Shown: in pieces, positions 16,754 through 26,300 of the stretch | Numbering within the stretch: position 1 is the first letter of the stretch | Layout of the letters: each line of letters begins with the position of its first letter | Origin: Paenibacillus taiwanensis DSM 18679 | GTDB lineage: Bacteria; Bacillota; Bacilli; Paenibacillales; Paenibacillaceae | Length of the DNA stretch: 64,000 nt | Assembly (NCBI RefSeq): GCF_000425125.1 | Contig: NZ_KE384306.1 | Location: 335,705 to 399,704, forward strand | Direction of reading: 5' to 3' | Translations under genes and position numbers: made by a program | The notes under the pieces: generated by a model | What the model was told of the DNA's origin: nothing | Database searches by the model: none | What the model saw: the letters and a program-made list of their open reading frames with translations, nothing else

Positions 16754-17095
16754 ATGTACAATGTGGATACGGATTCCAAGCTGCATGAACTGATCAACAA
16801 GTCCCATGAACAGCCGGTGGTGTTGTTCAAGCACAGCACACGCTGCCCGATTAGTACGAATGCGAATGAAGAGATGTCGCTTGTCGTAAAGGATTTTGCG
16901 CAAGGTTCGATCCAATTCGGGTTAATTTATGTGGTCGAGCATCGAGAGGTGTCGCTTCTGGCAGCAAATGAGCTTGGTATCAAACATGAATCACCGCAAG
17001 TGTTAGTGCTGCAAGATGGTAAAGTCATTTGGCACGATTCCCATTATGGGATTCGATATGACAAGTTGGAGCCAATCCTTTCTCAATTTAGCTAA
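16754..17095 (+). CDS. ytxJ: YtxJ, bacilliredoxin-like thioredoxin-fold protein
   Basis: This 113-residue thioredoxin-fold protein has the active-site STRCPIS with Cys31 as the single conserved cysteine, and the cis-Pro region ESPQVLVL. The YtxJ family (BrxC in B. subtilis) works with bacillithiol in de-bacillithiolation. The family has the CPxS motif rather than CxxC. ATG 16754 follows GAGGAGGAAGG (16738-16748). It lies directly upstream of ccpA; in B. subtilis ytxJ is also in the ccpA neighbourhood, which supports the call. Confidence 0.87.
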   Translation: MYNVDTDSKLHELINKSHEQPVVLFKHSTRCPISTNANEEMSLVVKDFAQGSIQFGLIYVVEHREVSLLAANELGIKHESPQVLVLQDGKVIWHDSHYGIRYDKLEPILSQFS

Positions 17096-17130
17096 AATAC
17101 GACAATTTATGTATATGAGTTGACGTGTCA

Positions 17131-17159
17131 TTGCGAATTTTCAGAAAATATCGTATTAT
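17131..17159 (+). promoter_or_regulatory. ccpA promoter
   Basis: TTGCGA (17131-17136), 17 bp spacer, TATTAT (17154-17159), about 55 bp upstream of the GTG start at 17214. Confidence 0.65.
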
Positions 17160-17213
17160 GGACTTTAATATGTGAGTACGTATTAAATAACTAGGTAATT
17201 GGAGAGAAGGATC

Positions 17214-18224
17214 GTGACGGTAACTATTTATGATGTAGCGAGAGAAGCAGGCGTCTCGATGGCGACTGTCTCCAGGGTTGTAAATAACAACCCGAACGTA
17301 AAGCCTCAAACGCGTAAGAAAGTGTACGAAGCGATTGAGCGTTTAGGTTATCGCCCCAATGCGGTTGCCCGCGGACTTGCGAGCAAGAAGACAACAACTG
17401 TTGGTGTTGTTATCCCTGACATTTCCAATTCCATTTTTGCTGAGATTGCGCGTGGTATTGAAGATATAGCTAATATGTATCATTACAATATCATCTTGTG
17501 CAATGCGGACAAGAAGAAGGAGAAGGAAATTCGTGTTATTAACACGTTGCTAGAGAAACAAGTGGACGGCTTGCTATTTATGGGTGGGGTAGTTACGGAA
17601 GATCATGTACAAGCTTTCCGTACAGCTTCTGTACCTATCGTATTGTGTGCAACAACGGATGAGAACGGGGTTATCCCTTCAGTAGACATTGACCATGAAG
17701 GGGCGGCATTTGATGCAGTGAACACGCTAATTCGTCACGGCCACCGTGACATTGCGATGATTAGCGGCACGCTGCAAGATCCTGCGAATGGCTTTGCTCG
17801 ATTCCAAGGGTACAAGAAGGCGCTTGAGCGCGCTGGTATTGAATACAAGGAAGATCTGGTTCGAATTGGGAACTATCGTTACGAATCAGGTGTTGAGGCG
17901 ATGAAATATTTCCTCGGCTTAAAGAAGAAGCCAACGGCAATCTTCTCTGCAACCGATGAGATGGCGATCGGTGCCATCCATTGTATTCAAGATGCAGGTC
18001 TTAAAGTGCCTGACGATTTTTCAGTCATCAGTGTAGACAACATTCGTATGGCTTCTATGGTGCGCCCACAATTGACGACGGTTGCACAGCCGATGTATGA
18101 CATCGGAGCGGTAGCTATGCGGTTGTTAACTAAGCTTATGAAGAAAGAGAATGTGGAGCACTCGCAAGTTATTTTGCCGCATGAGACTATTCTTCGTTTG
18201 TCAGTAAGCTCCGTGAACGAATAA
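17214..18224 (+). CDS. ccpA: catabolite control protein A
   Basis: This 336-residue LacI-family regulator is CcpA. The N-terminus [23 protein letters not shown] is the helix-turn-helix and hinge-helix region, followed by [27 protein letters not shown]. The effector core binds HPr-Ser-P instead of a sugar; [21 protein letters not shown] is characteristic. It represses or activates carbon-catabolic genes at cre sites. GTG 17214 lies 7 nt after GGAGAG; the TTG at 17199 is inside the ribosome site region. Possible targets in this window are acsA and acuA. Confidence 0.97.
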   Translation: MTVTIYDVAREAGVSMATVSRVVNNNPNVKPQTRKKVYEAIERLGYRPNAVARGLASKKTTTVGVVIPDISNSIFAEIARGIEDIANMYHYNIILCNADKKKEKEIRVINTLLEKQVDGLLFMGGVVTEDHVQAFRTASVPIVLCATTDENGVIPSVDIDHEGAAFDAVNTLIRHGHRDIAMISGTLQDPANGFARFQGYKKALERAGIEYKEDLVRIGNYRYESGVEAMKYFLGLKKKPTAIFSATDEMAIGAIHCIQDAGLKVPDDFSVISVDNIRMASMVRPQLTTVAQPMYDIGAVAMRLLTKLMKKENVEHSQVILPHETILRLSVSSVNE

Positions 18225-18242
18225 GCGCACGAGACGGTGCTA

Positions 18243-18265
18243 GGCCCCGATTAACGGGGCTTTTT
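18243..18265 (+). terminator. ccpA terminator
   Basis: GCCCCG (18244-18249) and CGGGGC (18255-18260) with a 5-nt loop, followed by TTTTT. Confidence 0.85.
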
Positions 18266-18331
18266 GCATGTACGGACACGTCTGGGTGTATTACCAGGTA
18301 AGATGAATGGATACGCGTGGGAGGGAATAAG

Positions 18332-19036
18332 ATGACAATCGGAATTATTGGTGCAATGGATGAGGAAATCGCTTTATTGCTTAAAGCTGTATCGGACATG
18401 GAAGAAGAGGTGCAGGTGGGCAACCGATATTATAAAGGATTGCTGCACGGCCATCGTGTCGTAATTTGTAAGTCGGGTGTCGGCAAGGTTAATGCAGCCA
18501 TTACGACGCAAGTATTAATTGACCGCTATCAAGTAACTCAACTATTATTTACAGGTGTAGCGGGAGCGGTGAATCCGAACTTAAATATTGGCGATATTGT
18601 CATCTCAAACGCGTGCATTCAGCATGATATGGATGTGACGGCGCTTGGATTTAAGCTAGGCGAAATTCCGTATCAAGCTTGTTCGACGTTTGCAGCAGAC
18701 GCTCAATTAATTGAACTGGCCGAACGTGCTTGCGCAATTCATTTTGAAGGACGTTATATGACGGGTATCGTATTGTCCGGCGATCAATTTATTGCAAGCC
18801 GTGATAAGGTGCGTGCCTTGTATGAGGACTTTGAGGGCGCATGTACGGAGATGGAAGGCGCTGCCGTGGCGCAGGCTTGTATGCTAAACGATGTGCCGTT
18901 TGTTATTATACGCTCGATGTCTGATAAAGCGGATGGCTCTGCACATGTGAATTTTGCAGAGTTTACGGTGACAGCTTCCGAGCACTCTTTTAAAATTATC
19001 GAAAGCATTCTGCGCGAGTTGCAAGCTGCAAAATAG
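18332..19036 (+). CDS. mtnN: 5'-methylthioadenosine/S-adenosylhomocysteine nucleosidase
   Basis: This 234-residue enzyme cleaves the adenine from MTA and SAH in methionine salvage and methyl-cycle turnover. The N-terminal TIGIIGAMDEEI contains the catalytic Glu; LLFTGVAGAVNPNLNIGDIVIS, DQFIAS and TEMEGAAVAQAC (ribose-binding Glu pair) and the catalytic Asp in RSMSDKAD are all present. ATG 18332 follows GGGAGGG. It lies alone between the ccpA terminator and a strong bidirectional terminator. Confidence 0.96.
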   Translation: MTIGIIGAMDEEIALLLKAVSDMEEEVQVGNRYYKGLLHGHRVVICKSGVGKVNAAITTQVLIDRYQVTQLLFTGVAGAVNPNLNIGDIVISNACIQHDMDVTALGFKLGEIPYQACSTFAADAQLIELAERACAIHFEGRYMTGIVLSGDQFIASRDKVRALYEDFEGACTEMEGAAVAQACMLNDVPFVIIRSMSDKADGSAHVNFAEFTVTASEHSFKIIESILRELQAAK

Positions 19037-19101
19037 AGCACATTTTAAGGACATTTCGTTACGTACGTGGTTATATCACAATTTGTACTTGAGTGTAGTA
19101 G

Positions 19102-19142
19102 AAAAGGGTTGAGCATGCTTACATGTGCTCAACCCTTTTATT
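19102..19142. terminator. bidirectional terminator between mtnN and acuC
   Basis: AAAAGGGTTGAGCA (19102-19115) and TGCTCAACCCTTTT (19126-19139) form a perfect 14-bp stem with a 10-nt loop, with A and T runs on either side. It serves two convergent genes. Confidence 0.9.
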
Positions 19143-19224
19143 GCTGTATACCAGAAGCAGGACAATGTATGGGATCTATGCTCAGATTAGTTCAAGAATC
19201 TAGCTATATTTTGGCGCGTATGTC

Positions 19225-20409
19225 CTAACGAACATACTCCAAAGCAATATTTTTCACTTTCGTATTATGTTCTTGAATAATTCCACGACGTGGCATAGGC
19301 TCCCACAAGTTCACATTATCAAGCCAAGTTTGCGGCAAATCCACTGGTGAACGGTGCTGCCAATGCTCCATCCATGCGGTTGGGATTGGCTTTAGCGGTG
19401 CTTCGTTTAATTGTTTAATAAGCGGATGATCTGTCATCTCTAGCCAAAGCAGGCTCCAGGCACGAGGTACGACACGCCATATTTCATAACCACCGCCTCC
19501 GAGCGCTACCCATCGTCCTTCACAATAGGTATGGGCGAGCTGATGAATAATACGTGGCATTTCCTTATAGATCCGCATGCTGCAATGCATATGTGAAAGG
19601 GGGTCCAGCGCATGCGCATCACATCCATGCTGGCTAATAATAATATCTGGCTTAAACGAATGGGTGACTTGCTCTATCGTGTCCTGAAAGCATTCCAGCC
19701 ACGATTCATCTTCTGTATAAGGCTCCAAAGGAACATTTACACACGAACCGAATCCTTCACCTGCTCCACGTTCATATACAAACCCAGTGCCAGGAAACAG
19801 GAACTTGCCTGTCTCATGAATAGAATAGGTCATTACGTTAGGATCGGTGTAATAGGACCATTGAACGCCATCTCCATGATGGACATCTGTATCAATGTAC
19901 AGAACTCGTGCATCATACTGTTCCCGAAGCAAGGCGATCGCGACAGAAGCATCATTATAGACGCAGAAGCCCGCCCCCTTACCAGGGAAGGCGTGGTGAA
20001 GGCCACCTCCCAGATGGATGGCATGCTGCGTACGGCCTGACATAACGGCATCACAGGCAGCGACAGAGCCTCCTACTATAGCTGACGCTGCCTGATGCAT
20101 ACCAGGAAAGTAGGGGGTGTCGTCTGTGTCTAAACCGTAGGCAGCTGCTTTAAGAATCCAGTCTGGGTCAGGCAATGGTTCGCTTAATTGGCGAACTGCG
20201 TTCACATAGTCAGGTCTATGTACGAGCTGAAGCGCTTCCAATGAGGCGGAAGCTGGTGAAATCATTTGTGCTGGCTGCAACGCGCCAACTCGTGATAGCA
20301 AATCCTGCGTCATATGCAAACGTGTTTGGTCAAAAGGATGCTCTGCGTAAAAATGATAATTAAATGTGTCGACATGTTGGATAAATAAAGCGTTCGATTT
20401 GCTACTCAT
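19225..20409 (-). CDS. acuC: acetoin utilization deacetylase AcuC
   Basis: This 394-residue class I histone-deacetylase-like enzyme removes the acetyl group from AcsA lysine in B. subtilis, reactivating it. Motifs: LGGGLHHAF (active-site His pair), YNDASVAI, YIDTDVHHGDGV (zinc Asp and His), SIHETGKFLFPG, QHGCDAHALDPL (second zinc Asp) and GGGYE with the catalytic Tyr region. ATG 20409 follows GGAGG with a 9-nt gap. It starts 19 bp after the stop of acuA, so they form an operon; the B. subtilis middle gene acuB is missing here. Confidence 0.93.
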   Translation of the reverse strand: MSSKSNALFIQHVDTFNYHFYAEHPFDQTRLHMTQDLLSRVGALQPAQMISPASASLEALQLVHRPDYVNAVRQLSEPLPDPDWILKAAAYGLDTDDTPYFPGMHQAASAIVGGSVAACDAVMSGRTQHAIHLGGGLHHAFPGKGAGFCVYNDASVAIALLREQYDARVLYIDTDVHHGDGVQWSYYTDPNVMTYSIHETGKFLFPGTGFVYERGAGEGFGSCVNVPLEPYTEDESWLECFQDTIEQVTHSFKPDIIISQHGCDAHALDPLSHMHCSMRIYKEMPRIIHQLAHTYCEGRWVALGGGGYEIWRVVPRAWSLLWLEMTDHPLIKQLNEAPLKPIPTAWMEHWQHRSPVDLPQTWLDNVNLWEPMPRRGIIQEHNTKVKNIALEYVR

Positions 20410-20428
20410 GCGGTAAATCCTCCAGTAT

Positions 20429-21061
20429 TCAATACATGAAACGCTGTCGAAAGCGGACACGGTCAAATTGTTCTTTTGAAGAGAGAGGCACATCCTTGCC
20501 TATACGTACCATCAAGCAGTTGGCAGGATGAGAGCAAATCTCAGGATCATCCGTAGCATACCAAATCATGTCAACAGACTCCATCAGTTTCTCCATCATT
20601 TTGCGGTAGTCCCAGACATTAAGGCCAGTTCCGTCTAAATCCCAGTGCCAATAATATTCGGTTGTAAACACAATGTAATTCTCTAGTTGACCTTCCTCAA
20701 ATGCGGTTTCAATCATACGGCGCCCGAGTCCAAGTGAACGATAATCAGCGGCTACTTCAATTGCACCAAGCTCGATCAGATCTTCCATGTTACCCTCAGA
20801 CCAGCGTTCTAACTCATCCGGATAATGAAAGGTAACATATCCCACAATGTTGTTCTCATCACGTGCAATAATCATTCGACCTTCGGGAAGCGCAGCAATT
20901 TCAATCAGTGCTTGATGTTGTTCTTTAGGCCTTCGAAAGGCGTTCAGGTCAGAATGCATGTCTAGCACTTGTAATACTTCTGGCTTCACGGGTCCTTCTA
21001 CAATAACAACACGATCGCCATAAGGGACGATATGCGCACGATAGCATTTACGATGTTCCAT
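20429..21061 (-). CDS. acuA: acetyltransferase AcuA (GNAT)
   Basis: This 210-residue GNAT protein acetylates and inactivates acetyl-CoA synthetase. The acetyl-CoA binding signature is ADYRSLGLGRRMIE (R-x-x-G-x-G/A); the flanking strands are IIARDENNIVGYVTF and LIELGAIEVA. AcuA-specific stretches include TTEYYWHWDLDGTGLNVWDYRKMMEKL. ATG 21061 follows AAAAGGAG by 8 nt; the GTG at 21070 overlaps it. It is the first gene of acuA-acuC, divergent from acsA, the same arrangement as in B. subtilis. A TTTTCA-N17-TATAAA box lies upstream on the minus strand. Confidence 0.92.
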   Translation of the reverse strand: MEHRKCYRAHIVPYGDRVVIVEGPVKPEVLQVLDMHSDLNAFRRPKEQHQALIEIAALPEGRMIIARDENNIVGYVTFHYPDELERWSEGNMEDLIELGAIEVAADYRSLGLGRRMIETAFEEGQLENYIVFTTEYYWHWDLDGTGLNVWDYRKMMEKLMESVDMIWYATDDPEICSHPANCLMVRIGKDVPLSSKEQFDRVRFRQRFMY

Positions 21062-21221
21062 GAGCGACACTCCTTTTAGGGTTCATCTTCGTTTATAGCA
21101 AATATTACAAGATTTGAAAAGGAGAGTTTTGCAGATGGTGTCGTTCATTTTCAAATTGTGCATCGTATCGAAGTTGGCCTCATTAGTACGTGGGAAGAAA
21201 CGAAGCTTGCAAGTGATACGG

Positions 21222-21235
21222 TTTTATCGCTAACA
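21222..21235. promoter_or_regulatory. cre-like site in the acuA-acsA intergenic region
   Basis: On the minus strand the site reads TGTTAGCGATAAAA, matching the CcpA cre consensus TGNNANCGNNNNCA except at the C near the end. It lies about 160 bp upstream of acuA. Confidence 0.35.
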
Positions 21236-21298
21236 ACGAAAAATAAACGTTCAAAACTAAAATATTACAGGAAAAGAATAGGCGAAAATTAATTCATA

Positions 21299-21307
21299 TG
21301 CTATAAT
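21299..21307 (+). promoter_or_regulatory. acsA extended -10 promoter
   Basis: TGC directly precedes TATAAT (21302-21307); no good -35 is seen at 17 bp. A second TTGACA at 21339-21344 has no matching -10. The start point would leave a leader of about 140 nt containing a cre-like site. Confidence 0.5.
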
Positions 21308-21383
21308 GATTGTGCCAAAAAGTTCATAATATTTCCCCTTGACATCAAGCGAATACACCATCGTCCCTTTATTGATAGTTTCA

Positions 21384-21397
21384 TGAAAGCGGTTAAA
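21384..21397 (+). promoter_or_regulatory. cre-like site in the acsA leader
   Basis: TGAAAGCGGTTAAA matches the CcpA cre consensus TGNAANCGNTNNCA except for A instead of C at position 13. It lies about 80 bp downstream of the -10 and 58 bp upstream of the start codon, suited to roadblock repression. B. subtilis acsA is a known CcpA target. Confidence 0.45.
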
Positions 21398-21454
21398 TAA
21401 TCGCCATGCAGACAGAAGCGTCTAAAGAAGATTGAAACAGGAGGATGACACGGA

Positions 21455-23179
21455 ATGGGTAATGTGCAAGGAGAAATCATTGCTGCCACAGCAACAAGTC
21501 CGAATTTGCCGAATTATGAGGTATCAGCAGACAGTTTTAACTGGGAGGAAATTGAAAAGCACTTTACATGGCATGAATCTGGAAAAGTCAATATGGCGTA
21601 TGAGGCGATAGATCGTCACGTAGTCGAAGGGCGTGCTGATAAGATCGCTTTATATTACAGCGATGCGCAACGCGACGAGTCTTATACGTACGGTGAGCTA
21701 AGCAGAAAGTCGAATCAATTTGCCAACGTGCTGCGTAAATTCGGAATCGGCAAGGGAGAGCGTGTATTTATTTTTATGCCGCGTACGCCTGAGCTGTATT
21801 TTAGTTTGCTTGGTACTTTAAAAGTTGGAGCGGTTGTAGGCCCTTTGTTTGAAGCGTTTATGGAGACAGCGGTGAAAGACCGTCTGGAAGACAGCGGCGC
21901 GATTGCAATCGTGACAACACCAGCACTGCTGCACCGTATCCAACGTTCAGAGCTGCCTGCACTGAAACACATTATTGTTGTTGGCGAAGGTGTGCAGGCC
22001 GAAGAAGGCATTATTGATTTCTACTCGGAAATGGACGCTGCATCTGAGGAAGCAGAGTTAGAATGGCTCGGACGCGAAGATGGACTCATTATTCACTATA
22101 CGTCTGGTTCAACAGGTAAACCAAAAGGTGTTTATCATGTTCAGAATGCTATGGTTCAACATTATTATACGGGGAAAATAGTGCTTGACCTTAAAGAAGA
22201 CGACGTCTATTGGTGTACAGCCGATCCAGGATGGGTTACAGGTACGTCATACGGAATTTTTGCGCCGTGGTTAAACGGGGTATCTAACGTAGTCCGTGGT
22301 GGCCGATTCAGTCCTCAGGATTGGTATGGTACTTTACAACGATATAAAGTTACGATTTGGTACAGTGCACCTACAGCGTTTCGTATGTTGATGGGTGCAG
22401 GGGATGACCTATTGTCAGGATTTGACTTATCCTCGATACGTCACGTATTATCTGTTGGTGAACCGCTTAACCCCGAAGTTGTTCGCTGGGGGTTAAAAGT
22501 ATACAACCAGCGCATTCACGATACGTGGTGGATGACAGAGACTGGCGCACAGTTAATTTGTAATTATCCAAGCATGGATATTAAGCCGGGTTCGATGGGG
22601 CGTCCTATACCTGGCGTACAGGCTTCCATTATCGATGATCAAGGCAATGAGCTGCCGCCTTATCGGATGGGTAACTTGGCGATTCGTACGCCTTGGCCAT
22701 CTATGATGCGTAAAGTATGGAACAATCCAGCTAAGTACGAAGAGTATTTCCGCTTGCAAGGGTGGTACGTATCGGGCGACTCGGCTTATCGTGATGAAGA
22801 TGGATACTTCTGGTTTCAGGGGCGGATCGACGACGTAATTAATACTTCTGGCGAACGAGTAGGGCCATTTGAGGTCGAAAGTAAGCTTGTAGAACACCCT
22901 GCGGTGGCAGAGGCCGGTGTTATTGGCAAGCCTGATCCGATGCGTGGTGAAATTATTAAGGCTTTTATATCGTTGCGTGAAGGATATGTACCGTCAGACG
23001 AATTAAAGGCAGATATTTCGAAGTTTGTGAAGGAAGGTTTATCGGCTCATGCTTCACCTCGTGAGATCGAGTTCAAAGACAAGCTGCCGAAGACACGTTC
23101 AGGGAAGATTATGCGTCGTGTACTAAAAGCATGGGAGCTTAACTTACCGACAGGTGATCTGTCTACAATTGAAGATTAA
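21455..23179 (+). CDS. acsA: acetate-CoA ligase (acetyl-CoA synthetase)
   Basis: This 574-residue AMP-forming enzyme activates acetate to acetyl-CoA. Adenylate-forming motifs are YTSGSTGKPKGVYH (P-loop), DTWWMTETGAQ (AMP binding) and the GWYVSGDSAYRDEDG hinge region; the C-terminal PKTRSGKIMRR contains the catalytic lysine that AcuA acetylates in B. subtilis. Length fits the Bacillus AcsA form (about 572). ATG 21455 follows CAGGAGGATG. It is divergent from acuA-acuC, which encode the enzymes modifying it. Confidence 0.96.
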   Translation: MGNVQGEIIAATATSPNLPNYEVSADSFNWEEIEKHFTWHESGKVNMAYEAIDRHVVEGRADKIALYYSDAQRDESYTYGELSRKSNQFANVLRKFGIGKGERVFIFMPRTPELYFSLLGTLKVGAVVGPLFEAFMETAVKDRLEDSGAIAIVTTPALLHRIQRSELPALKHIIVVGEGVQAEEGIIDFYSEMDAASEEAELEWLGREDGLIIHYTSGSTGKPKGVYHVQNAMVQHYYTGKIVLDLKEDDVYWCTADPGWVTGTSYGIFAPWLNGVSNVVRGGRFSPQDWYGTLQRYKVTIWYSAPTAFRMLMGAGDDLLSGFDLSSIRHVLSVGEPLNPEVVRWGLKVYNQRIHDTWWMTETGAQLICNYPSMDIKPGSMGRPIPGVQASIIDDQGNELPPYRMGNLAIRTPWPSMMRKVWNNPAKYEEYFRLQGWYVSGDSAYRDEDGYFWFQGRIDDVINTSGERVGPFEVESKLVEHPAVAEAGVIGKPDPMRGEIIKAFISLREGYVPSDELKADISKFVKEGLSAHASPREIEFKDKLPKTRSGKIMRRVLKAWELNLPTGDLSTIED

Positions 23180-23185
23180 ATTATG

Positions 23186-23243
23186 AGGCATACATTATTA
23201 GCTTTGTCTGTGGTTTAGACGGCTATATAATGTGTGTCTTTTT
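23186..23243 (+). terminator. acsA terminator
   Basis: GGCATACATTAT-TAGC (23186-23201) pairs imperfectly with GCTATATAATGTGTGTC (23221-23237), with an inner GTCT/AGAC pairing, followed by TTTTTT. Confidence 0.65.
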
Positions 23244-23265
23244 TCTGAGCTGGAGATGGCTCGCG

Positions 23266-23306
23266 CAAAAAAAAGTGGCTGAGCGCCTAAATAGGGGCGG
23301 CTCAAC
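23266..23306 (-). terminator. terminator of the class A PBP gene
   Basis: On the minus strand GGTTGAGC-CGCC pairs with GGCGCTCAGCC with one bulge, followed by ACTTTTTTTT. It lies 30 nt after the PBP stop. Confidence 0.8.
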
Positions 23307-23335
23307 CATGATTAGCGGTGCTGCATGTGCTGTGA

Positions 23336-26300
23336 TTATTTTTCAACGTTAACTTGGCGGGAGCCCTTGGACTCACCCTTACTGTTCGCTGCGGTTACAT
23401 AGTACCATCCTGATGGATTCATCGTAATCATTTCGAATTCCGGAATGGGCACAGAGCCGATTCGTTCGTACTTGCCATCACGAGTAACACTATAATACAC
23501 GTAATATTCCGTCGGACTATTATTGGAAGCTTTCCACGTCAGACTAACACCAAGATCTGTTAATTTAGCTCTTAGTTGAGCAGGAGCATCTGGCAACTCA
23601 ACAACAGGCCCAGTCGACTCACCTGGCTGTTGTGTAGTGCCATTGCCACCAGTTTCAGGTGGAGTCTGATTGCCAGGCTCTGTAGTCTCACCACCGGTTG
23701 GCGGAGTCGTTTGACCCCCTGAGCCTGGTGTACCGCCGGCACCATTCGTAGGTGGTTTGACTTCGCTGCCCCCACCCAAGGTGACAATAGCTGATGGAGC
23801 GGACTCTTTGCCCACAACGTCAACTGCAGTTACATAGAAGCTGTAGTTGTTGCCAGCTGAGACATAATTGGTGAAGCGAGTGTCATCTCCTGATAATACA
23901 GTTGCATCCATCTTCTGATAAGCTCCACCATTTAAGGAGCGATACAATCGATAACCAACGACGTCTCCTTGTGGGCTTTTACTAAATGATATACGCACGG
24001 ATGTACTATTGATTGCTTCTGACCGAACTGACGTTGGGGCGCTAGGTGCCGCTCCATCATCTTTGCGTGGGTCTTTTTGGGATGGAGCATCTAACTTGGC
24101 ATCTGCTGGCAAATAATTATCTAATGAACGTCTTCTGCTGCTTGATGACAAGCGATCCAAACCTCTGCGAAGCTCTTCAATCAACTCTTGAATAGGCTTT
24201 TCCCGCTTCACGACAACTTGTTCATGTGTAAAGTCGTCAGGAGTAGCTGGATTAGGGATGTAATTAACCCCGTTATAAGTAATATATTTCATCATGACCA
24301 GCGCATCTTCTTCTTTAGTAGGAATATACTTGCGGTTAAAGATGTCTGTTACTAGACGATTGGCTGCTCTCGTTAGTGCGTTAGGCAGCTTGCCACTAAA
24401 GCCGGATACAGTCATCCTCACAATTCCATCTGGACGTTCAAAGTTCTTGGTGTGCAGCAAGTCAGGCTTCGCTTTCATGACCTCATTCATCACCTTGGAC
24501 CATATTTCCGTTGAGCGTGAGTATGCGCTTTTGTTAAGGACGTGAATTTGTTTTTCATATCCGATCCAAATTCCCATCGTGACATCTGGTGTATATCCGA
24601 TAAACCAAGAATCTGCATAGTTCTGTGTAGAACCTGTTTTGGCTGCTACATCATATTCGCCGTAACCGTTAAATAATGACCTAACCTTTCTGCCTGTTCC
24701 GCGTGAATCGCTGATGACCGTCTTCATCATATCGGTCATTAAATAGGCACTTTGTTTGGATACGACTTGATTAGGCTCTGATTTGTGCTTATACACTTCG
24801 GCTCCAGTAGGTCCGTATATTTTACCAATAAAATAAGGTTCGTTATATTGTCCACCATTTGCGATGGCGCCAAAAGCATTTGTAATCTCTTCTACGGTAA
24901 CCCCGTATTTTAAACCGCCTATAACACCAGTCTGCGCTTGATAGTCTTCGGGTTGAATCGTTGTAATGCCTAACTTTTGCACGAAATCCCAAGACTTTTT
25001 GATGGTGACTTTGTCTAAAAATATTTTTAGAGCTGGCAAGTTCAAAGATTGGTTTAATGCATCACGAGCAGTTACAAGCCCTTGATAACGATTGTTCGCA
25101 TTACCCGGGATATGGAACCCCTTTGAGCCATCCTTTAGAACGATAGGCGCATCATCCAAAATCGAAGCAGGCTGTACTAAGCCAAGATCGATAGCGGGCA
25201 AATAAGCAGCTAACGGCTTCATCGTTGATCCTGGCTGACGCATCATCTGTGACGCCAAATTCATCTGTTCTTCATAGAAATCGCGGCCTTCAATCATTCC
25301 CAAAATAGCTCCGGTTCGGTGATTGATCATAACACCTGCGACCTGTTCAATTCCTCTAGTCTTATCCGTCTTCGTAAAGTTGTCTGCATCCTGTGAGACA
25401 CGCTTCATTGCATCATATACCTGTTTGTCAATTGTCGTATAGATACGGTAGCCGCCGCGTAACAGCTCTTGGCGTGCATCTTCTACCAATTGATTGTTCT
25501 CGCGCTTGCGAAGATCTGCCTTTGTTAGTTTCGGATTGCGTTGGAGCAAAAGTGTCTCTGCTGCCACCCGTTCAGCTTCAAGCATGAGATAAGGGTATGT
25601 AGAATAAGCTTTCTCTTTTGGCTTGGCAAGCTTGGCCCGAATGTCGTAAGCGAGAGCGTCATTGTATTGCTGCTGCGTAATTTTATTTTCTTCCAACATA
25701 CGTTTTAGGACGAGCTTTTGGCGTTCAATTGCCCGGGCAATACCTTTCTCATTGTATTCCCCTTTACCAGTAAAAGCCGTGTAAACAGATGGAAGCTGCG
25801 GCAATCCTGCCAAATAAGCGGATTGTGCTATTGTAAGCTTACTAAGGTCTTCTACATTAAAGATGCCCTTTGCGGCTGCTTTGATCCCATACACATTGTA
25901 GCCATTTGATCCGTTACCGAACGGCATCTTATTTAAATAGGCTGTAATAATCTCTTCTTTGCTCAGCATGCGTTCAATACGGAGCGATAAAAATATTTCC
26001 TTTGCTTTCCTTGCATCAGTCTTATCCAAGCTGAGGAAAACACGTCTCGCAAGTTGTTGCGTGAGTGTACTTCCGCCGGTCTGAACCGGTTGATTCATGA
26101 CTTTCTGGGCGACAGCGCGTGATAAGCCACGAAGGTCGATGCCCGGGTGATCAAAAAAACGGTTATCCTCTGTTGCGACAAGCGCATCAATAACAGACTG
26201 AGGAATCTTGTCAAATGTGGTTAAGGTACGGTCTTCATCGGTTCTCAGCTGTCCGATGGGGGTGCCGTCCTTGAAGAACACGTATCCAGTAATCGCGTTC

